A stretch of DNA of 64,000 bases from Paramecium sonneborni (GCA_905182985.1 CAJJDN010000147.1:186001-250000), one strand, 5' to 3'. Numbered from the stretch's first letter, positions 37,226-49,724 are shown. Translations and numbers: made by a program. The notes: generated from the sequence alone by a model not told the origin.

Positions 37226-37775
37226 TCTTAATTTTCAGATTTCTTTCTCTAAGATTTAAGTTTAAAAAAAGTTAATCTATATATTTACATATATAAAAAC
37301 TTTCAAATTAATACTTCAGGGTTAATAAAATCATTCAAAATCATTACCCTCTGCATAACTTACCATCTATATTTGTGTTTCCAATATTATTACCAAGAAA
37401 TATTAATTGTATATAATAAATTTTATTCTTAAGATTTACATTTTATTGTTTTCAAATTCCTTAAGAATTTATTATAATAAATCTAAATAATCTTATATCA
37501 ATAATTTCATTTAAATTTAAGGGAAACTTTATTGAATTTAAAATAGGTCACTTCTAATAATAAAAAAATACTTTTTTAGAATTTCTATTGCCATAAAAAG
37601 CTATTTTAATATTGTAAGATAATTAAAAAAACTTAATATTAAAAACAAATAAGAAAAACTACATTTTATAATCAAAATGATTTGAAGTGAGCTTTAATAG
37701 AAGTTGAAAATCAATAGAAAAAAATTATATTATTTTTAGGATTTTAGAAATTCATATTAACTTTTTTATATTAAT
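37226..37775. other. Intergenic between the two GST genes
   Basis: About 550 bp of AT-rich sequence. No coding-like frame or repeat seen. Confidence 0.5.
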
Positions 37776-38467
37776 TCACCACCATCTCCATCTTTTTATG
37801 GGATAGAAAGGTTTAGCAATAAATCTATCAGAGGAAAGGAATGCTTTAATTTATGGAATTTAAGTAAAGGCATCATGATGTTTCCTTAGATTTTGAAATT
37901 GATTCAAAATTCCTGGTTTATAGGCTTCAAATGTTTCTTCTAATTCAAATTAAAAGAAATCAACATAAGTTAAATTATTTCCTGCTGTCCAAGTCTTGCC
38001 TTCAATAAATCTATTGAGTTTTTCAATAATCCACAAAACTTCGTTACTAAAATATTCATCTTTTTTAGCAGGATAATCTGCTTCTGGAATAGCAATTAAG
38101 GATCGAAATGCTTTAAATAAATCATACAAAACTCCTTTGACTTATTCAACGACAACTTACTCTTCATTCGATGATCCCAATAAATCAGCTCGATTAGCTC
38201 TATGTGCAATATAGATATAAAGTGCTTGACTTTCAAAAATCCATTTATCGCCATCTTTTATATAAGGAAGATTGGCAAGAATCTATTAGTTTAAGGGAGG
38301 TTTAGCTAAAGAATCAAACCATTCAGATTCAGTGATATTGTAATTCTTCTGTGTGTATGGAAGTTCAACATATTCCAACAGATATCTCACTAATATAAGT
38401 AATAAAGTATACAGGGTTAAGCTATTCCTCTTATATTCCAGTATCCAAATTCTAATTAATCTTACAT
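37776..38467 (-). CDS. Glutathione S-transferase, mu-like, copy 2
   Basis: One 23-nt intron (38390-38412) leaves 223 codons, starting MQDQLEFGYWNIRGIAQPLR. It has NLPYIKDGDKWIFESQALYI, GKTWTAGNNLTYVDFFQFEL and a C terminus ending RWRWW. The active-site Tyr, cis-Pro and Glu-Ser are all kept. It shares about half or more of its residues by eye with copy 1, with the intron at the same place, so this is a tandem duplication. The altered residues around NNLTYVDFF and the C-terminal tail, which line the hydrophobic site in this family, suggest different substrates. Confidence 0.92.
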
Positions 38468-38641
38468 AAATTGATTATTAAATAAGCTAATATGATTCGA
38501 TTCAATTTATTGCTAAACTTTATAGAATTCAACAAAATAGAAAAACATTTAAAAAATAGAAATATATTTAAATAAAGCAAATTTTATTATTGAATAAATT
38601 TTTATAATGATAATAATTATGAAATCCTGAAAATATTTATG

Positions 38642-39100
38642 TCAAAGCATAATGCAATCATCATCTTCTTCAATTTAACCTGGATCATTTAAATTCTTTA
38701 CAGTCACATATTTCTCATATTATTCTTATTTTGATAAGACTTTGATTTCCTTTTTATCTTGACTTAATTTAAACATTTTACTTTTTGGTTTATCTTGTAA
38801 TGATTTATATTGTTCCTTAATTCTTAATTAGTCTTCTGCCTTTAAGGTTTACAATCTAAAAAGTGGTAATTCTTATCCCTTTTCACCAGTAGGCCATTTT
38901 TTTATGCAATGAACATGATACCAAATTTTTTTATCAAATTATTGACCTAATTTCATTTGAATTACAATTATACCTTCATCTTTTCTTAAAAATATATGTC
39001 CAATCTTTAGTTCATGCTTAAATATAACTACATGACAAGTTGCACATTTAATTCGATTTGAGAGTGCATATTCACACTCAAGAAATTGTTTCATCTTCAT
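38642..39100 (-). CDS. Single PARP-type zinc-finger protein
   Basis: An intronless 153-codon gene starts MKMKQFLECEYALSNRIKCA. Residues 8-75 follow the zf-PARP pattern: CEYALSNRIKCATC with C-x2-C, then KIGHIFLR, then WYHVHCIKKW supplying the His and last Cys. In PARP1 and DNA ligase III this finger recognises DNA strand breaks. Here it stands alone with a charged tail (LSQDKKEIKVLSKQEQYEKY) and no catalytic domain. It could target a partner to damaged or nicked DNA; that role is inferred. Confidence 0.85.
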
Positions 39101-40095
39101 TTTAATTATTTAAATTATTTATTATGTTCTCATTATGTATATAAATATGTCTAAAGTTATAAGGGTATATTTTGAGGTTAATAATATATTGATTCAATTA
39201 AAAAGAATTTCCACTTAAATGTTTAGAAATGCTTTTTATGTAATAAGAACACAATAATACATTTACTTAAAAGTAGTCTTAATTAAAATAAGTATATTTG
39301 AATGATTGAAAGCTTATATCTATGAATCGTAATTGTTTAAATAATCCAAACTAAAAAAAATATTAATAAATTTTGTTCAAATTTTTATAGCAATTAATTA
39401 TATGCAAAATTTTTGATTAGGGGTATAATTCAATACATGATCTCAAAAAAAAATTTAATTAAAATTTGATGCCAATGTAATTAATATATTTAGAATTTAT
39501 TGAATTTAATAATTAAATTTTATATATATAATTGAAAAAAAGTATGTTAAAAAAATTTAGCTTAATAGGTTCTGAAGTAGGTTTTCAAATTGATTATGAT
39601 GAAATTCATTTTATTTTGGTTTTAAATAGTATTAAAATGAGTAAACTAATATTAAATATTTTTTTCAAAAATTATCTATGAAAAATGCTTAAAATGTATT
39701 TAATTAAGGAATTAAGTGTTAAAATTGAATAAAAACAATTATTTTTAAGCGCTCTTTTAGAGTGAATAGGTTTAAAGTTCAAGAGGATTTTATTTGAGTT
39801 CCTATTTCAAATGGGTCCAGTATAGATTTCGTAAATTTTAAGAATTTTTTGTTCAATTTATTTTAGTTGATCAGAAGATAAATAAAGTATTAAAAATAAA
39901 TAAATTCCTGTAGTGTTGCCTAGGCTTGGATAAAGAATGAAAGAATGAATGTATTACTCTTTGATATTGGTTATAGCTAATTTTGATTGAAGAATAGATA
40001 AAATTGAATATGATTCTAAATTTATCTGCTAATTTAAATACGATTTATGAGATCAAAAGGTTGTCAATAATTAATTTTAAACAAATAAAGAATAG
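39101..40095. other. Intergenic with a GC-richer island (possible ncRNA)
   Basis: About 1 kb with no coding-like frame. Most is extremely AT-rich, but roughly 39745-39840 is richer in G and C (it contains AGCGCTCTTTTAGAGTG and GGGTCCAGTATAG). In such genomes that contrast often marks structured RNA genes. No known RNA family was recognised. Confidence 0.35.
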
Positions 40096-40518
40096 ATGAC
40101 CTAATTATAGTAAATGGATAGTAGCTCAATTTAAGAGTTATAGAATAGTTTAAAGGAATCTAAGAGTAATCTAAAACATTCTTAATGGCAAAGGATTGTG
40201 AAAGAAAAGGGTAAAAAGTACATGAAAGTGTAATTCAACACTAAGCTATAACTCTTCAATATGGTATAAAGATAGGGGATGAGAATAAAAGATGTAAATA
40301 ATCGTTATTGATTTGATTAGGCAGCAGAGATATTGGGTATTAAATACGCAACAGCAAAGACTATAATATTTCATCAAAGATAGAGGAGGAAAGCAAAAGG
40401 GAAACGTGGTAAAAGAATGTGTGGACACACTGAAATCATTGGAAATAAGGTTTCACGTTTGAAAATAATTTGCATAATTGCAAACGAGATTGTGCAATAA
40501 TAAGATTATAATTTTTGA
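40096..40518 (+). CDS. Helix-turn-helix protein, ciliate family, member 2
   Basis: A 27-nt intron (40294-40320) is removed, leaving 132 codons, starting MTQLQQMDSSSIQELQNSLK. The core is YMKVQFNTKLQLFNMVQRQG, then MRIKD, then (after the intron) AAEILGIKYATAKTIIFHQR and QRRKAKGKRGKR. It is the clear counterpart of the gene at 12619-13100. The intron falls at the same codon before the AA dipeptide, and 12 of 14 residues in KYATAKTIIFH plus flanks agree. The very basic tail after the HTH favours DNA binding. Confidence 0.75.
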
Positions 40519-40778
40519 TAAATATATTTGCTCAATTCTTGTTTCTTATGATATAACAATATATATATGATTTAAACAAGCAACATTAACATTGTGGAAA
40601 ATTAAATAAGATATAGTCTGAATGAGAAAATGGTTTGATAATATAAATCTTGTTTAGTTTATTGTCTGTACTGATTTATATTATTTAGAATCCAGTAATG
40701 TTTAATTTGTACATTATTTTTTTAAGATGGTTTAAATTAATATGATTTATATGGGAATACATATATTATTATATAATA

Positions 40779-41213
40779 TCATTTATTGTTTGGCCACTTG
40801 ATTTTCTTCAATAAATAATCTATTAATATTTCTGGGTTGTGCATTTTGAGTGAGTTTTAATTAATCCAAGATACTTTAGGTGCTCTATTGTTCTTTTGTT
40901 TCCAAGAGACTTGAAATAGTAGATTTTATCCGTCATTATCTTTTCTAATTTAGATGATTTCATCTGCAGAATCGCCATCATCATATGATCCATCTCCAAC
41001 TTCTTATGGTTTATTTTTGAGTGATGATTCAAAATCTAAAACATAGGTCATAACAGATTATAGATTTTCAATAGGTTCCCAAGTTTTCTCATTTTCAGAA
41101 TAGCCTTACCATTTAACTTCATATTCTGTCCTACCATTTTTAATTCTTTTATTGGTAATAGCTTCAACCATATATTCTTCTTATGAGGATAATGAGACAG
41201 GAGAACCTGACAT
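40779..41213 (-). CDS. HP1-type protein (chromodomain plus chromo shadow domain)
   Basis: An intronless 145-codon gene. Residues 13-60 are a chromodomain: EYMVEAITNKRIKNGRTEYE, then VKWQGYSENEKTWEP. The aromatic cage is intact (Tyr of EYMVE, Trp of VKW, Tyr of GYS). After a short acidic hinge, residues 85-140 (EIIQIRKDNDGQNLLFQVSW ... EILIDYLLKKIKW) match a chromo shadow domain, the dimerisation module unique to HP1. HP1 proteins bind H3K9 or H3K27 methyl marks and build heterochromatin. In ciliates such proteins also serve programmed DNA elimination. At 144 residues it is a compact member. Confidence 0.9.
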
Positions 41214-41311
41214 GTTTTATATATGAATTATTAAAAGAGAGATGTATGTCAATGGGAAGTTAAGAGTGTGTTAAATGTCTGGTTTTAATTTGTAATTTAA
41301 GAAAATATAAA

Positions 41312-42229
41312 ATGGCTGTTGTAGAAGCTGCAATATAGACAGAAGGAACAGGTAGATTTGAATATTAAGATGGAACAGTATATGAGGGATAATGGAAATT
41401 GATAGATGGTAAAAAAGTTAAACATGGTAAAGGTAGAATAGTGATAGCAAGTATAAAATATTGGAATGATATATTAATAGGTTCATTGTCAACGGATAAC
41501 GATTTGAAAGAAGAATATAATGGAGAATTTGAAAATGATTAAATGTGTGGAGAAGGTGTATACATTTATAAATCAGGTGCAATATATAGAGGACAGTTTC
41601 GAGATAATAGACATAATGGAATTGGATTTTATTAATTTCCTGAAGGTTGTACATATGAAGGAGAATGGGTGAATCATAAAATGCATGGAGAAGGTGTATT
41701 TATTGATAAAGAGGGTAATAGATGGGAAGGAGAATTCGTTGAAGGAATTTATCAATCTAAAATGTAAAAACAACTTAAGATGGAAAAAATGTTAAATAAA
41801 AAGGAAACTGAAATACGTGAAAATGCATCACATTTCTTTACTCGTTTTATAGATGCATATGCACATTCTGATAAAAAAACTATGAAAGATAATATGACTC
41901 CATTCTTTGCAACAACTGAAGATATTAAATTATATGTCAAGGAACCTTATCCATAATTTGCAGATCGTCTACCTGAAAAATGGGAAGCTGCAATTAAATT
42001 CTTATAAGTAGGTTCCTTAAATATACCTCGTTCTAATACTGCTGCTAAAATATTAGATCCTTAAAATATTTTAGCTGCTTAATTTAGTGGAGTTGGATAA
42101 GTAGCTGAAGTTATCGTTCAAGATAATACTAGAATTGTTAGATTAGCTATATGTAATACTGCTGAAGATAAATGGGTTATTGTTTTTTATCATGATAATG
42201 AAGAGTAAGAAGTCAAAAAAAAAAAATGA
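41312..42229 (+). CDS. MORN-repeat protein
   Basis: A 306-codon frame starts MAVVEAAIQTEGTGRFEYQD. MORN motifs (YxGxxxxxxxxGxG) occur at residues ~14-130: GRFEYQDGTVYEGQWK, YNGEFENDQMCGEGVYIYK, YRGQFRDNRHNGIGFYQFPE, YEGEWVNHKMHGEGVFIDKE. The C-terminal ~170 residues are helical then beta-rich, with no named domain. MORN repeats bind membranes or scaffold cytoskeletal structures such as cilia. A 30-nt segment at 41450-41479 (GTATA...ATAG) could be a stopless intron; both versions stay in frame. Confidence 0.85.
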
Positions 42230-42255
42230 AACAAATATATTAAAATAATTAAATT

Positions 42256-45200
42256 ATGCCACCTAAAAAAGAAAAAATCCATTTCAATTCTTTACCTCCT
42301 CTTAAACATCTATGTGTCAATAATAGAATTTAAACAGCTAAATCAAGAGCTAATAAACTATTTAATCTACTCAAATCTTCCAAATCATTTTAGAAAAATA
42401 TATCAAGAGATGAAATTATCATTTTTTGTAAAGAAAAATAATTATATATTGATCCTACTACCTTGACGAATAAATAAAAAAAGTAAATCTATATCAATAT
42501 TCAGGATCTATGCCTAAAGTTTCTACAGAACTTACACCTGAAGTTATCAATAAAGCATTTATTTAAGATTAAGTACTTGCTGTTCGTAAAAACAAATATT
42601 TAGCTGCTTAAACTGATGAAAAAGCTGTACCTCCAAAAAAAGATGATAAAAAGACACAAAAAAAGGAATTAAAGAACCTATAACAATTGTTGAATAAGGA
42701 AAACTTATTTCTGAAAAAGATTATCCAAAGAATTTTGATTTACTTTTTATTCTTTAAGATTTCCTCAAGTACCACAAGAATTTATAGAATTAATTATATT
42801 GTAAAACATATATAAAGAATCTATTTGATTTTTTTGATCACAATATCAATTTTTTAAGTATAATGCTTATTTTTAACTATAAAAATAAATTCTAATTATT
42901 TTATAATCTAACATTACATGTTAAAGAGAGAATAAGTAATTGGGGTGCGTTTGATAATAATTAAATCGAATAATCTGAAGAATTACAAGATGATTTTGAA
43001 AAGTAAATTGAAGAATTTGTTCCATCTCCTCCTATTAAACGATAATATTCTGAAGAATCACTTAATTATATTGAAAATGAAAGAAATTTTACTGATCATT
43101 TCAAATCAATAAGAGGATCATCACTTCCTACTGATCCATTGAGATAATTAACTATAAAAGAGTTAATTTTAGATGTAGATTTAGATGCTGAAGAAGAAAA
43201 AAATTAAATAATTTTATGAAACTATTTTTGAAGAAATTTGCTAATTTAGCATAGATCAATAACAATATTCAGAATGGATTTCCAATAAGAAATCTGTTCC
43301 ATTAATTAATAAAGAATGTCCAAAAGATCCTTTTGATTTAGAGATTGAAAGAATTAAACATGAAGCTTAATTAGTTGAAGAATAATAAAAAGCTTAAGAA
43401 AAAGTTCTTTCAGCTGAAAAAAATAAAAAAGGAGCTTAAAAAAGAAGCTAAGAAAAGTGAAGCTGAATTAGAGGCTGAAAAAAATAGATAAAATGAATTA
43501 CGTAAATAATAAATTTAAGATGCTATTAATAAATAATAGAATAAGAAAAGAAAAATTACATCTTTAATATTACAAAAGATAATTAGCAGATGTTCAATTA
43601 TAGAAGGTTGGACATGGAATTCTATTAGAATGTTTATTAGATTAATTATAAATTGAATCTACATATTTAACAAACTCTTAGATTCCTCCTTGTTGAGAAG
43701 TTTAGGAAGATGCAGATAAAGTTAACAAAATATTAAAAAATCTTAAAGGTTAATCAAATGAATATATTAAGAGCATACTTTGCATAATTACATGATCAAC
43801 AATCCATAATAGAAAGAGAACATAAAATATTTGATAATTTATGTTATCCAGGGATTGATAGATAAGGATTGCAAGAAATTCCAGAAAAATCAGAGAAATT
43901 AAGAAAAGCTAACAAATCTAAATTATATCCATTTGTAAATGTAGATGTTAATGAATTTGAAAGGAGATAATTGTTATTGTAATTTGAAGAATTGTTCAAA
44001 GAAAAAGAATGGCATTTTGGTGATATAATATATATGGAGAGACATAATAGAAATACATTAAGATAGAAATTCTATAAAGCTTTATNACATTACATGTTAA
44101 AGAGAGAATAAGTAATTGGGGTGCGTTTGATAATAATTAAATCGAATAATCTGAAGAATTACAAGATGATTTTGAAAAGTAAATTGAAGAATTTGTTCCA
44201 TCTCCTCCTATTAAACGATAATATTCTGAAGAATCACTTAATTATATTGAAAATGAAAGAAATTTTACTGATCATTTCAAATCAATAAGAGGATCATCAC
44301 TTCCTACTGATCCATTGAGATAATTAACTATAAAAGAGTTAATTTTAGATGTAGATTTAGATGCTGAAGAAGAAAAAAATTAAATAATTTTATGAAACTA
44401 TTTTTGAAGAAATTTGCTAATTTAGCATAGATCAATAACAATATTCAGAATGGATTTCCAATAAGAAATCTGTTCCATTAATTAATAAAGAATGTCCAAA
44501 AGATCCTTTTGATTTAGAGATTGAAAGAATTAAACATGAAGCTTAATTAGTTGAAGAATAATAAAAAGCTTAAGAAAAAGTTCTTTCAGCTGAAAAAAAT
44601 AAAAAAGGAGCTTAAAAAAGAAGCTAAGAAAAGTGAAGCTGAATTAGAGGCTGAAAAAAATAGATAAAATGAATTACGTAAATAATAAATTTAAGATGCT
44701 ATTAATAAATAATAGAATAAGAAAAGAAAAATTACATCTTTAATATTACAAAAGATAATTAGCAGATGTTCAATTATAGAAGGTTGGACATGGAATTCTA
44801 TTAGAATGTTTATTAGATTAATTATAAATTGAATCTACATATTTAACAAACTCTTAGATTCCTCCTTGTTGAGAAGTTTAGGAAGATGCAGATAAAGTTA
44901 ACAAAATATTAAAAAATCTTAAAGGTTAATCAAATGAATATATTAAGAGCATACTTTGCATAATTACATGATCAACAATCCATAATAGAAAGAGAACATA
45001 AAATATTTGATAATTTATGTTATCCAGGGATTGATAGATAAGGATTGCAAGAAATTCCAGAAAAATCAGAGAAATTAAGAAAAGCTAACAAATCTAAATT
45101 ATATCCATTTGTAAATGTAGATGTTAATGAATTTGAAAGGAGATAATTGTTATTGTAATTTGAAGAATTGTTCAAAGAAAAAGAATGGCATTTTGGTGAT

Positions 45201-47296
45201 ATAATATATATGGAGAGACATAATAGAAATACATTAAGATAGAAATTCTATAAAGCTTTATTGTATGATCCATAAGTTATTACTAAATATTTACAAGATG
45301 ATGATGCTCTTATGATTTATAAACCCTTCCTTGAAGAACTTTAAGGGAAAAATGGTCAGCTGGATGGGGAGTTTTACCAAATCTTGAATATTATATATAA
45401 GTTAGGAATTTCAATAGTGATTTCTTTTATGATATAGATTATTAAAATATTGGAGCTATTACTGAAAGATGTAAAATTATATATCCCACATATAATTCCT
45501 TAATTTTGGCCACTAAATTTACAGTTGGTGAAAAAGAACGTCTTAGATATAGAGTTATTAAGGAGAATGTAAGTTAATTTCTTATCTTGAAAAATAAGAA
45601 GTACCAGATTCAAAATCATATTAAACTAATAGAGTTCATATTTTTTATACATAAGATGGATGGGTTTGTAAATGTATAGCAGATGGAGAAGTTGTTATTA
45701 TTACTGCAGAAGAGAGAGTTAAATTAAATAACTAAGGTGAAAAAAGATAATTTGGATATAAATGTTTTCACCTTCAGATCATAGAAAATCTGGTGTGTAT
45801 ACTATTGATTTAAATAGAAAATGTATTTTTACTAAAGATGATGAATAAAATTACTTTGAAATTGATGAAGATGGTAATGTTATTACTAAATTATCTGCTG
45901 CATAAACTTAAAATTTAGAACCATAAACTCCTGATTAAATTCCAGATGGTATTTTTATAGATGAAAATAATAAAGTCTCACCTTCACCTAAATAATGGAT
46001 ACCTACAAGATTATTTTTAGTTAGAAATGACAACACTGGAATTTAACTTTATAATTAATACTAATTATAAGACTACTTTAGATTAAAATCTGAAAATTCT
46101 ACCTGTTCTAAAATTAATGCTTTCTTGAATATTCATATTTTAATAAATTGAAAGAAATCATCATGGTATCTCTTTATAGAAATATGATAGTTGGTTTAAA
46201 AGTATGCTTAAAACATTAAAGTAATTTGGAATTCTATAAAAATCAGACGAAGAAAAAGAAATTGAATTTGCAATCTAAATGAAAATTCTAGAAAGTAGAA
46301 GGACTGATTATTCAACTGAATCATATGATTAAGCTAAAAGTAAAGTTTAAATACAGGAATAATAAATCACTGCTGTTGAACCTTTAGAATAAACTTTACT
46401 TAAAAGTGCTAGAGTCTAACAAACTGTTTAGTAAGCATTTATTGATTTATCAAGAAAGGTTCAAACTATTTAAATTCAAAAATAATCTAAGCTTTTTACA
46501 GAAGTTAAACGATTTGCTAATAACTATTTTGAAACTAATTAAGGTTTAGAATACCTGAAATATGCTCTTGAAGATCAACCAATTAAAAAATAAAAACAAA
46601 AGTTTGTCTAAATCAATGATGACCATTATAGCTTCAATAAATTGAATAATTTGATAATCAACCTGAAAGTATTGTACCTTTAGAAAAACCACCTTGGCCA
46701 TAATATAATGATAATCTTACAAAAGTCATTATTTAACCATCAGCCTTCACTTAAGCTGAAATAGATGAAGAAATAAGGCTTAAAAAAATAAATGATGATT
46801 CACTTAAATATAGAATGGCTAAGCGAAAAGATATAGATGTCTATGGAAAATAAAGAAAAGATAATAAACTTGTTCCATATTAAAAACTAATCCAAAATTA
46901 GAACTTAATCAAAAATATATATTAACTGATGCTACTACTGATAATCGTGTTAATAATGAAATAAATTGGATAAGTAAATATTTTTTAATATTTTATTTTT
47001 AGATTCCTTAGGATTAGTCAGAGAAGTCTTCATACAAGTTACTACGGAAAAGTTAGGCCAATTTTCTGATGAGTTCTAAATCTTATCTAAACATTCTATT
47101 TATACTATTCCAATAAATGGAAATGTTCTCGAATAACCAATCTATGATAAACTTAATTCTGAACAAATTAAACCTCTCTAATAAACCTTTATTGAAGAAA
47201 TAAGTTAAAGATTTGTAATTGGTATTATTTTGCATTACAATAATTAGTAATCAAAATAATCCATCAAAATCAAAAGTAAGAAGACTAATCATTTGA
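42256..47296 (+). CDS. SPAG17/PF6-like axonemal central-pair protein, frame-broken and partly duplicated
   Basis: The long gene starts MPPKKEKIHFNSLPPLKHLC. Recognisable stretches are HGILLECLLDQLQI (the SPAG17 'mEcmLEQv' segment), YSEWISNKKSVPLINKECPK, DIIYMERHNRNTLRQKFYKA, a ring of short beta strands (DGWVCKCIADGEVVIITAEE) and GVYTIDLNRKCIFTKDDEQN. SPAG17/PF6 is a very large scaffold on the C1 microtubule of motile cilia. Clear 22-33-nt introns exist (for example 46974-47002). At least four frame slips need single-base changes, several at homopolymers (A7 near 42660, GGGA5 near 45340). A 1,175-bp part is duplicated around an N, so the real gene is shorter. The family call is by pattern and moderately sure. 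Confidence 0.6.
42911..44085. repeat. Direct duplication, copy 1 (probable assembly artefact)
   Basis: 1,175 bp that recur at 44087-45261 (offset 1,176) with a single N between at 44086. No difference was noticed by eye. Sequence left of 42911 and right of 45261 continues the same gene, so one copy is almost certainly spurious. Confidence 0.95.
44087..45261. repeat. Direct duplication, copy 2 (probable assembly artefact)
   Basis: Second copy of 42911-44085, beginning directly after the N at 44086 inside the SPAG17-like gene. Confidence 0.95.
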
Positions 47297-47843
47297 TGAT
47301 GAAAATTGATTGCAATTAATCTATTTATAATAATTAATTAATTATTTAAAACTAATTTTTATATTTATAGATTATTAGTTTTTATTTATTTTCTTTTATA
47401 CATTGATATTTGGGAGGAGGTTATAAATATTTACTCTCTTTAATCTTAATCTTATGATCATTCGCAAAATAATATAAATATTTTATACTTCCATAACTCT
47501 AAACCAACTTTTCAAAGTAGCTTAAGATTTTTAAAAACCTAAAGTTATTTAAAGTATGAATTGAAATCAACTTTCATTGGTAATGTGCAATCGCACTTAT
47601 TTTCCCATCATATTAAATAAAGTGCTTTGTAGTCATAATGATATGATAATCCAAAATTACTTATTGTGAACTTTTTAACATTTAATATATGTTTGCTAAA
47701 ATGACTTTGCGATCATAACACCATAATATTCAGTGAGATGATCCTATATTTCATTTATCATATATGAGATTGGGTACTTCATAATAAGATTCAATATATT
47801 AATATTACTTCATTAATTGACAAATATTTAATAATAATTAAAT
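47297..47843. other. Convergent spacer with a GC-richer island and short hairpin (possible ncRNA)
   Basis: About 550 bp between two convergent genes. No coding-like frame. Between roughly 47570 and 47790 the base composition is less AT-rich and includes GTGCAATCGCAC (a 4-bp stem with an AATC loop) and AGTGAGATGATCC. It could be a small RNA gene; no known family was recognised. Confidence 0.3.
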
Positions 47844-49295
47844 TCATTTAAAATACCAATATGGTTCTTTACTTTGAAATTCCTATCCATTAAATAAATA
47901 TTTCCAAGAATGTAAATAAATTTCTAAAGGATGCTTCCGATAATCCCATTCTTCTTTACCAGCTAAACAATCTTTTAATAATTCAGAATTTCCAAATTAT
48001 TCTTGGTGTAGTTTAATTTTGATAAGATTTTATTATTATTATACTTATTACTATTCTGTTTATGGTTATTTTTCTTTTTATTATTCATTTGATTTTTGTG
48101 ATTATTTTTCTTATTATTATTCATTCGATTATACTTATTATTATTCATTTGATTTTTCTTATTATTATTCATTTGATTATACTTATTGTTATTCATTTGA
48201 TTTTTCTTATTATTTTTCTTATAATTAAGCATCTAATTTTTCTTCTAATTATTCATTTGATTTTTCTTATTAATCTAAATTTTAATCAATTTGATCTGCA
48301 ATTTTTTATTCTTAATTATTTTATCCTTTAGTTATCTCATCTTCTTGAGTATTCAATTTAACTTTCTTTCCTATAATTTCATGAACCTCTCCTTTAATTA
48401 CATCTTATTGTCTTATGGATTCTTATTTTAATCCTTTAAAATTCCTATTAATAATTTCATTTCCTATAAATTTTCCACCATAACCTATATCATTTAGAAT
48501 AGGATGTCCTAAATCAGCTAAATGTACTCTAATTTGATGTGTTCTTCCTGTGATTGGTTAACATTCTAATAATGATGAATCAGTTATAGGATCATACCAT
48601 AATTTTAAAAATTTAGTAGTAGCGCTTTTAGCATCAAATTTTTTTGCATCTTCTTCATTACAACAAGAAAAGATAGCATCTTTCATTGATATGCAATATT
48701 GAGGTTTATTATTTTCTAAAATTTGATCACTAAAATTTCCTTATACTCTAGCTAAATAAGTTTTTTAAACATTTAATTTGCTATTGGCATCATGAAACTA
48801 TTATGCTAGTAATCGATTTTTAGAGAAGATGAGTAAACCTGAAGTTAATCTATCCAATCTATGTAATACATATAAGTCCTTGAATCCATATTCAAAATGT
48901 AGAATAGCAGTTAAACAGTTGTAATGATAGCCTCCTCCTGTATGAACAATCATTGAAGGAGGTTTACTAACAACAACAAAATCAATATCTTAATGAACAA
49001 TATCAATAGGTAAATCCAAGATGGGAGGTTCTACCCTCGTAGTAGCATGTTCAATTTGCATTCCATGTTCCAATTTATATTCAGGACATACCACAACACC
49101 ATTAACTGTAATTTTACCCTCATTGATCGCATTTAAATAATACTCTTTTGTGTATGCTCTAAATTCCTTTTCCATAGCATCAATTAAAGTCATCCCAAGC
49201 CAACGAGATTTTACATTAGTTTTGTACACATGTTTATATGGCTTAACGAATCGAAACGGAGGAATTTTTACATAATCTGGGGCAATATCATACAT
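47844..49295 (-). CDS. RluA-family RNA pseudouridine synthase
   Basis: An intronless 484-codon gene starts [20 protein letters not shown]. Residues 20-100 include an S4-like part ([20 protein letters not shown]). The catalytic core has [20 protein letters not shown] and the active-site [16 protein letters not shown], whose Asp attacks uridine. [21 protein letters not shown] closes the site. The C terminus ([16 protein letters not shown]) matches the 'LHaw.Y....' end of eukaryotic Pus9/RPUSD2-like enzymes, which modify tRNA or mRNA. Between about residues 345 and 435 there is an insertion of Lys-Ser-Asn-Glu-Gln repeats unlike the rest of the family. The strand and start are fixed by the strong match at residue 15 onward. 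Confidence 0.93.
48030..48250 (-). repeat. In-frame tandem repeat coding for SNEQQQ units
   Basis: Inside the pseudouridine synthase gene, blocks of about 30 bp repeat. They encode EKSNEQQQVQ variants, with the glutamines written mostly as TAA. The shadow frames on both strands are also open here, which explains apparent ORFs at 47975-48331. Confidence 0.85.
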
Positions 49296-49541
49296 TTTTA
49301 TTTTAATTTTAATAATTTCTATTGTAATTATTCAATATCTAATTCATAACATTCTCTTTTGCCTAGGTATTGTCTATTGTATTTACAATTACAAATATTG
49401 ATATCAATCGATCTCTTTATTTTATTTTTATAGACCTTTATTCAAGTTAGTTGTTTCATTTCAAAATCATAATCTATATCCATATAATATTTTCATATTT
49501 TCAAGAAATTAAATGACTTAAGGTTCCTTTTACATTTACAT

Positions 49542-49724
49542 TCAAAGAAGTTCTTATTTGAACAGCTAATTTTTTGTACTATCTTGGCATGTACATCTGA
49601 TTAGATCAAAGAATTTTGATTCAGAAATATTTATAGGAATATTTTCAGAAGGGAAACATTCTTAAAAAGAAAGAATAAATTTAAGAAATAAGATTTTTAA
49701 GCATAGAGCCTATTTTAGTTCCAT
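49542..49724 (-). CDS. Possible 60-residue ORF with a hydrophobic helix
   Basis: Starts MELKQALCLKILFLKFILSF, then CFPSENIPINISESKFFDLI, ending at TGA 49542-49544. The first 20 residues could be a signal or membrane helix, and three cysteines follow. It sits between two minus-strand genes. It is not supported by any family. Confidence 0.3.

Noticed and set aside
47975..48331. Overlapping Asn-, Tyr- and Ile-rich ORFs on both strands
   Set aside because: They are shadow frames of the SNEQQQ-coding repeat inside the RluA gene.
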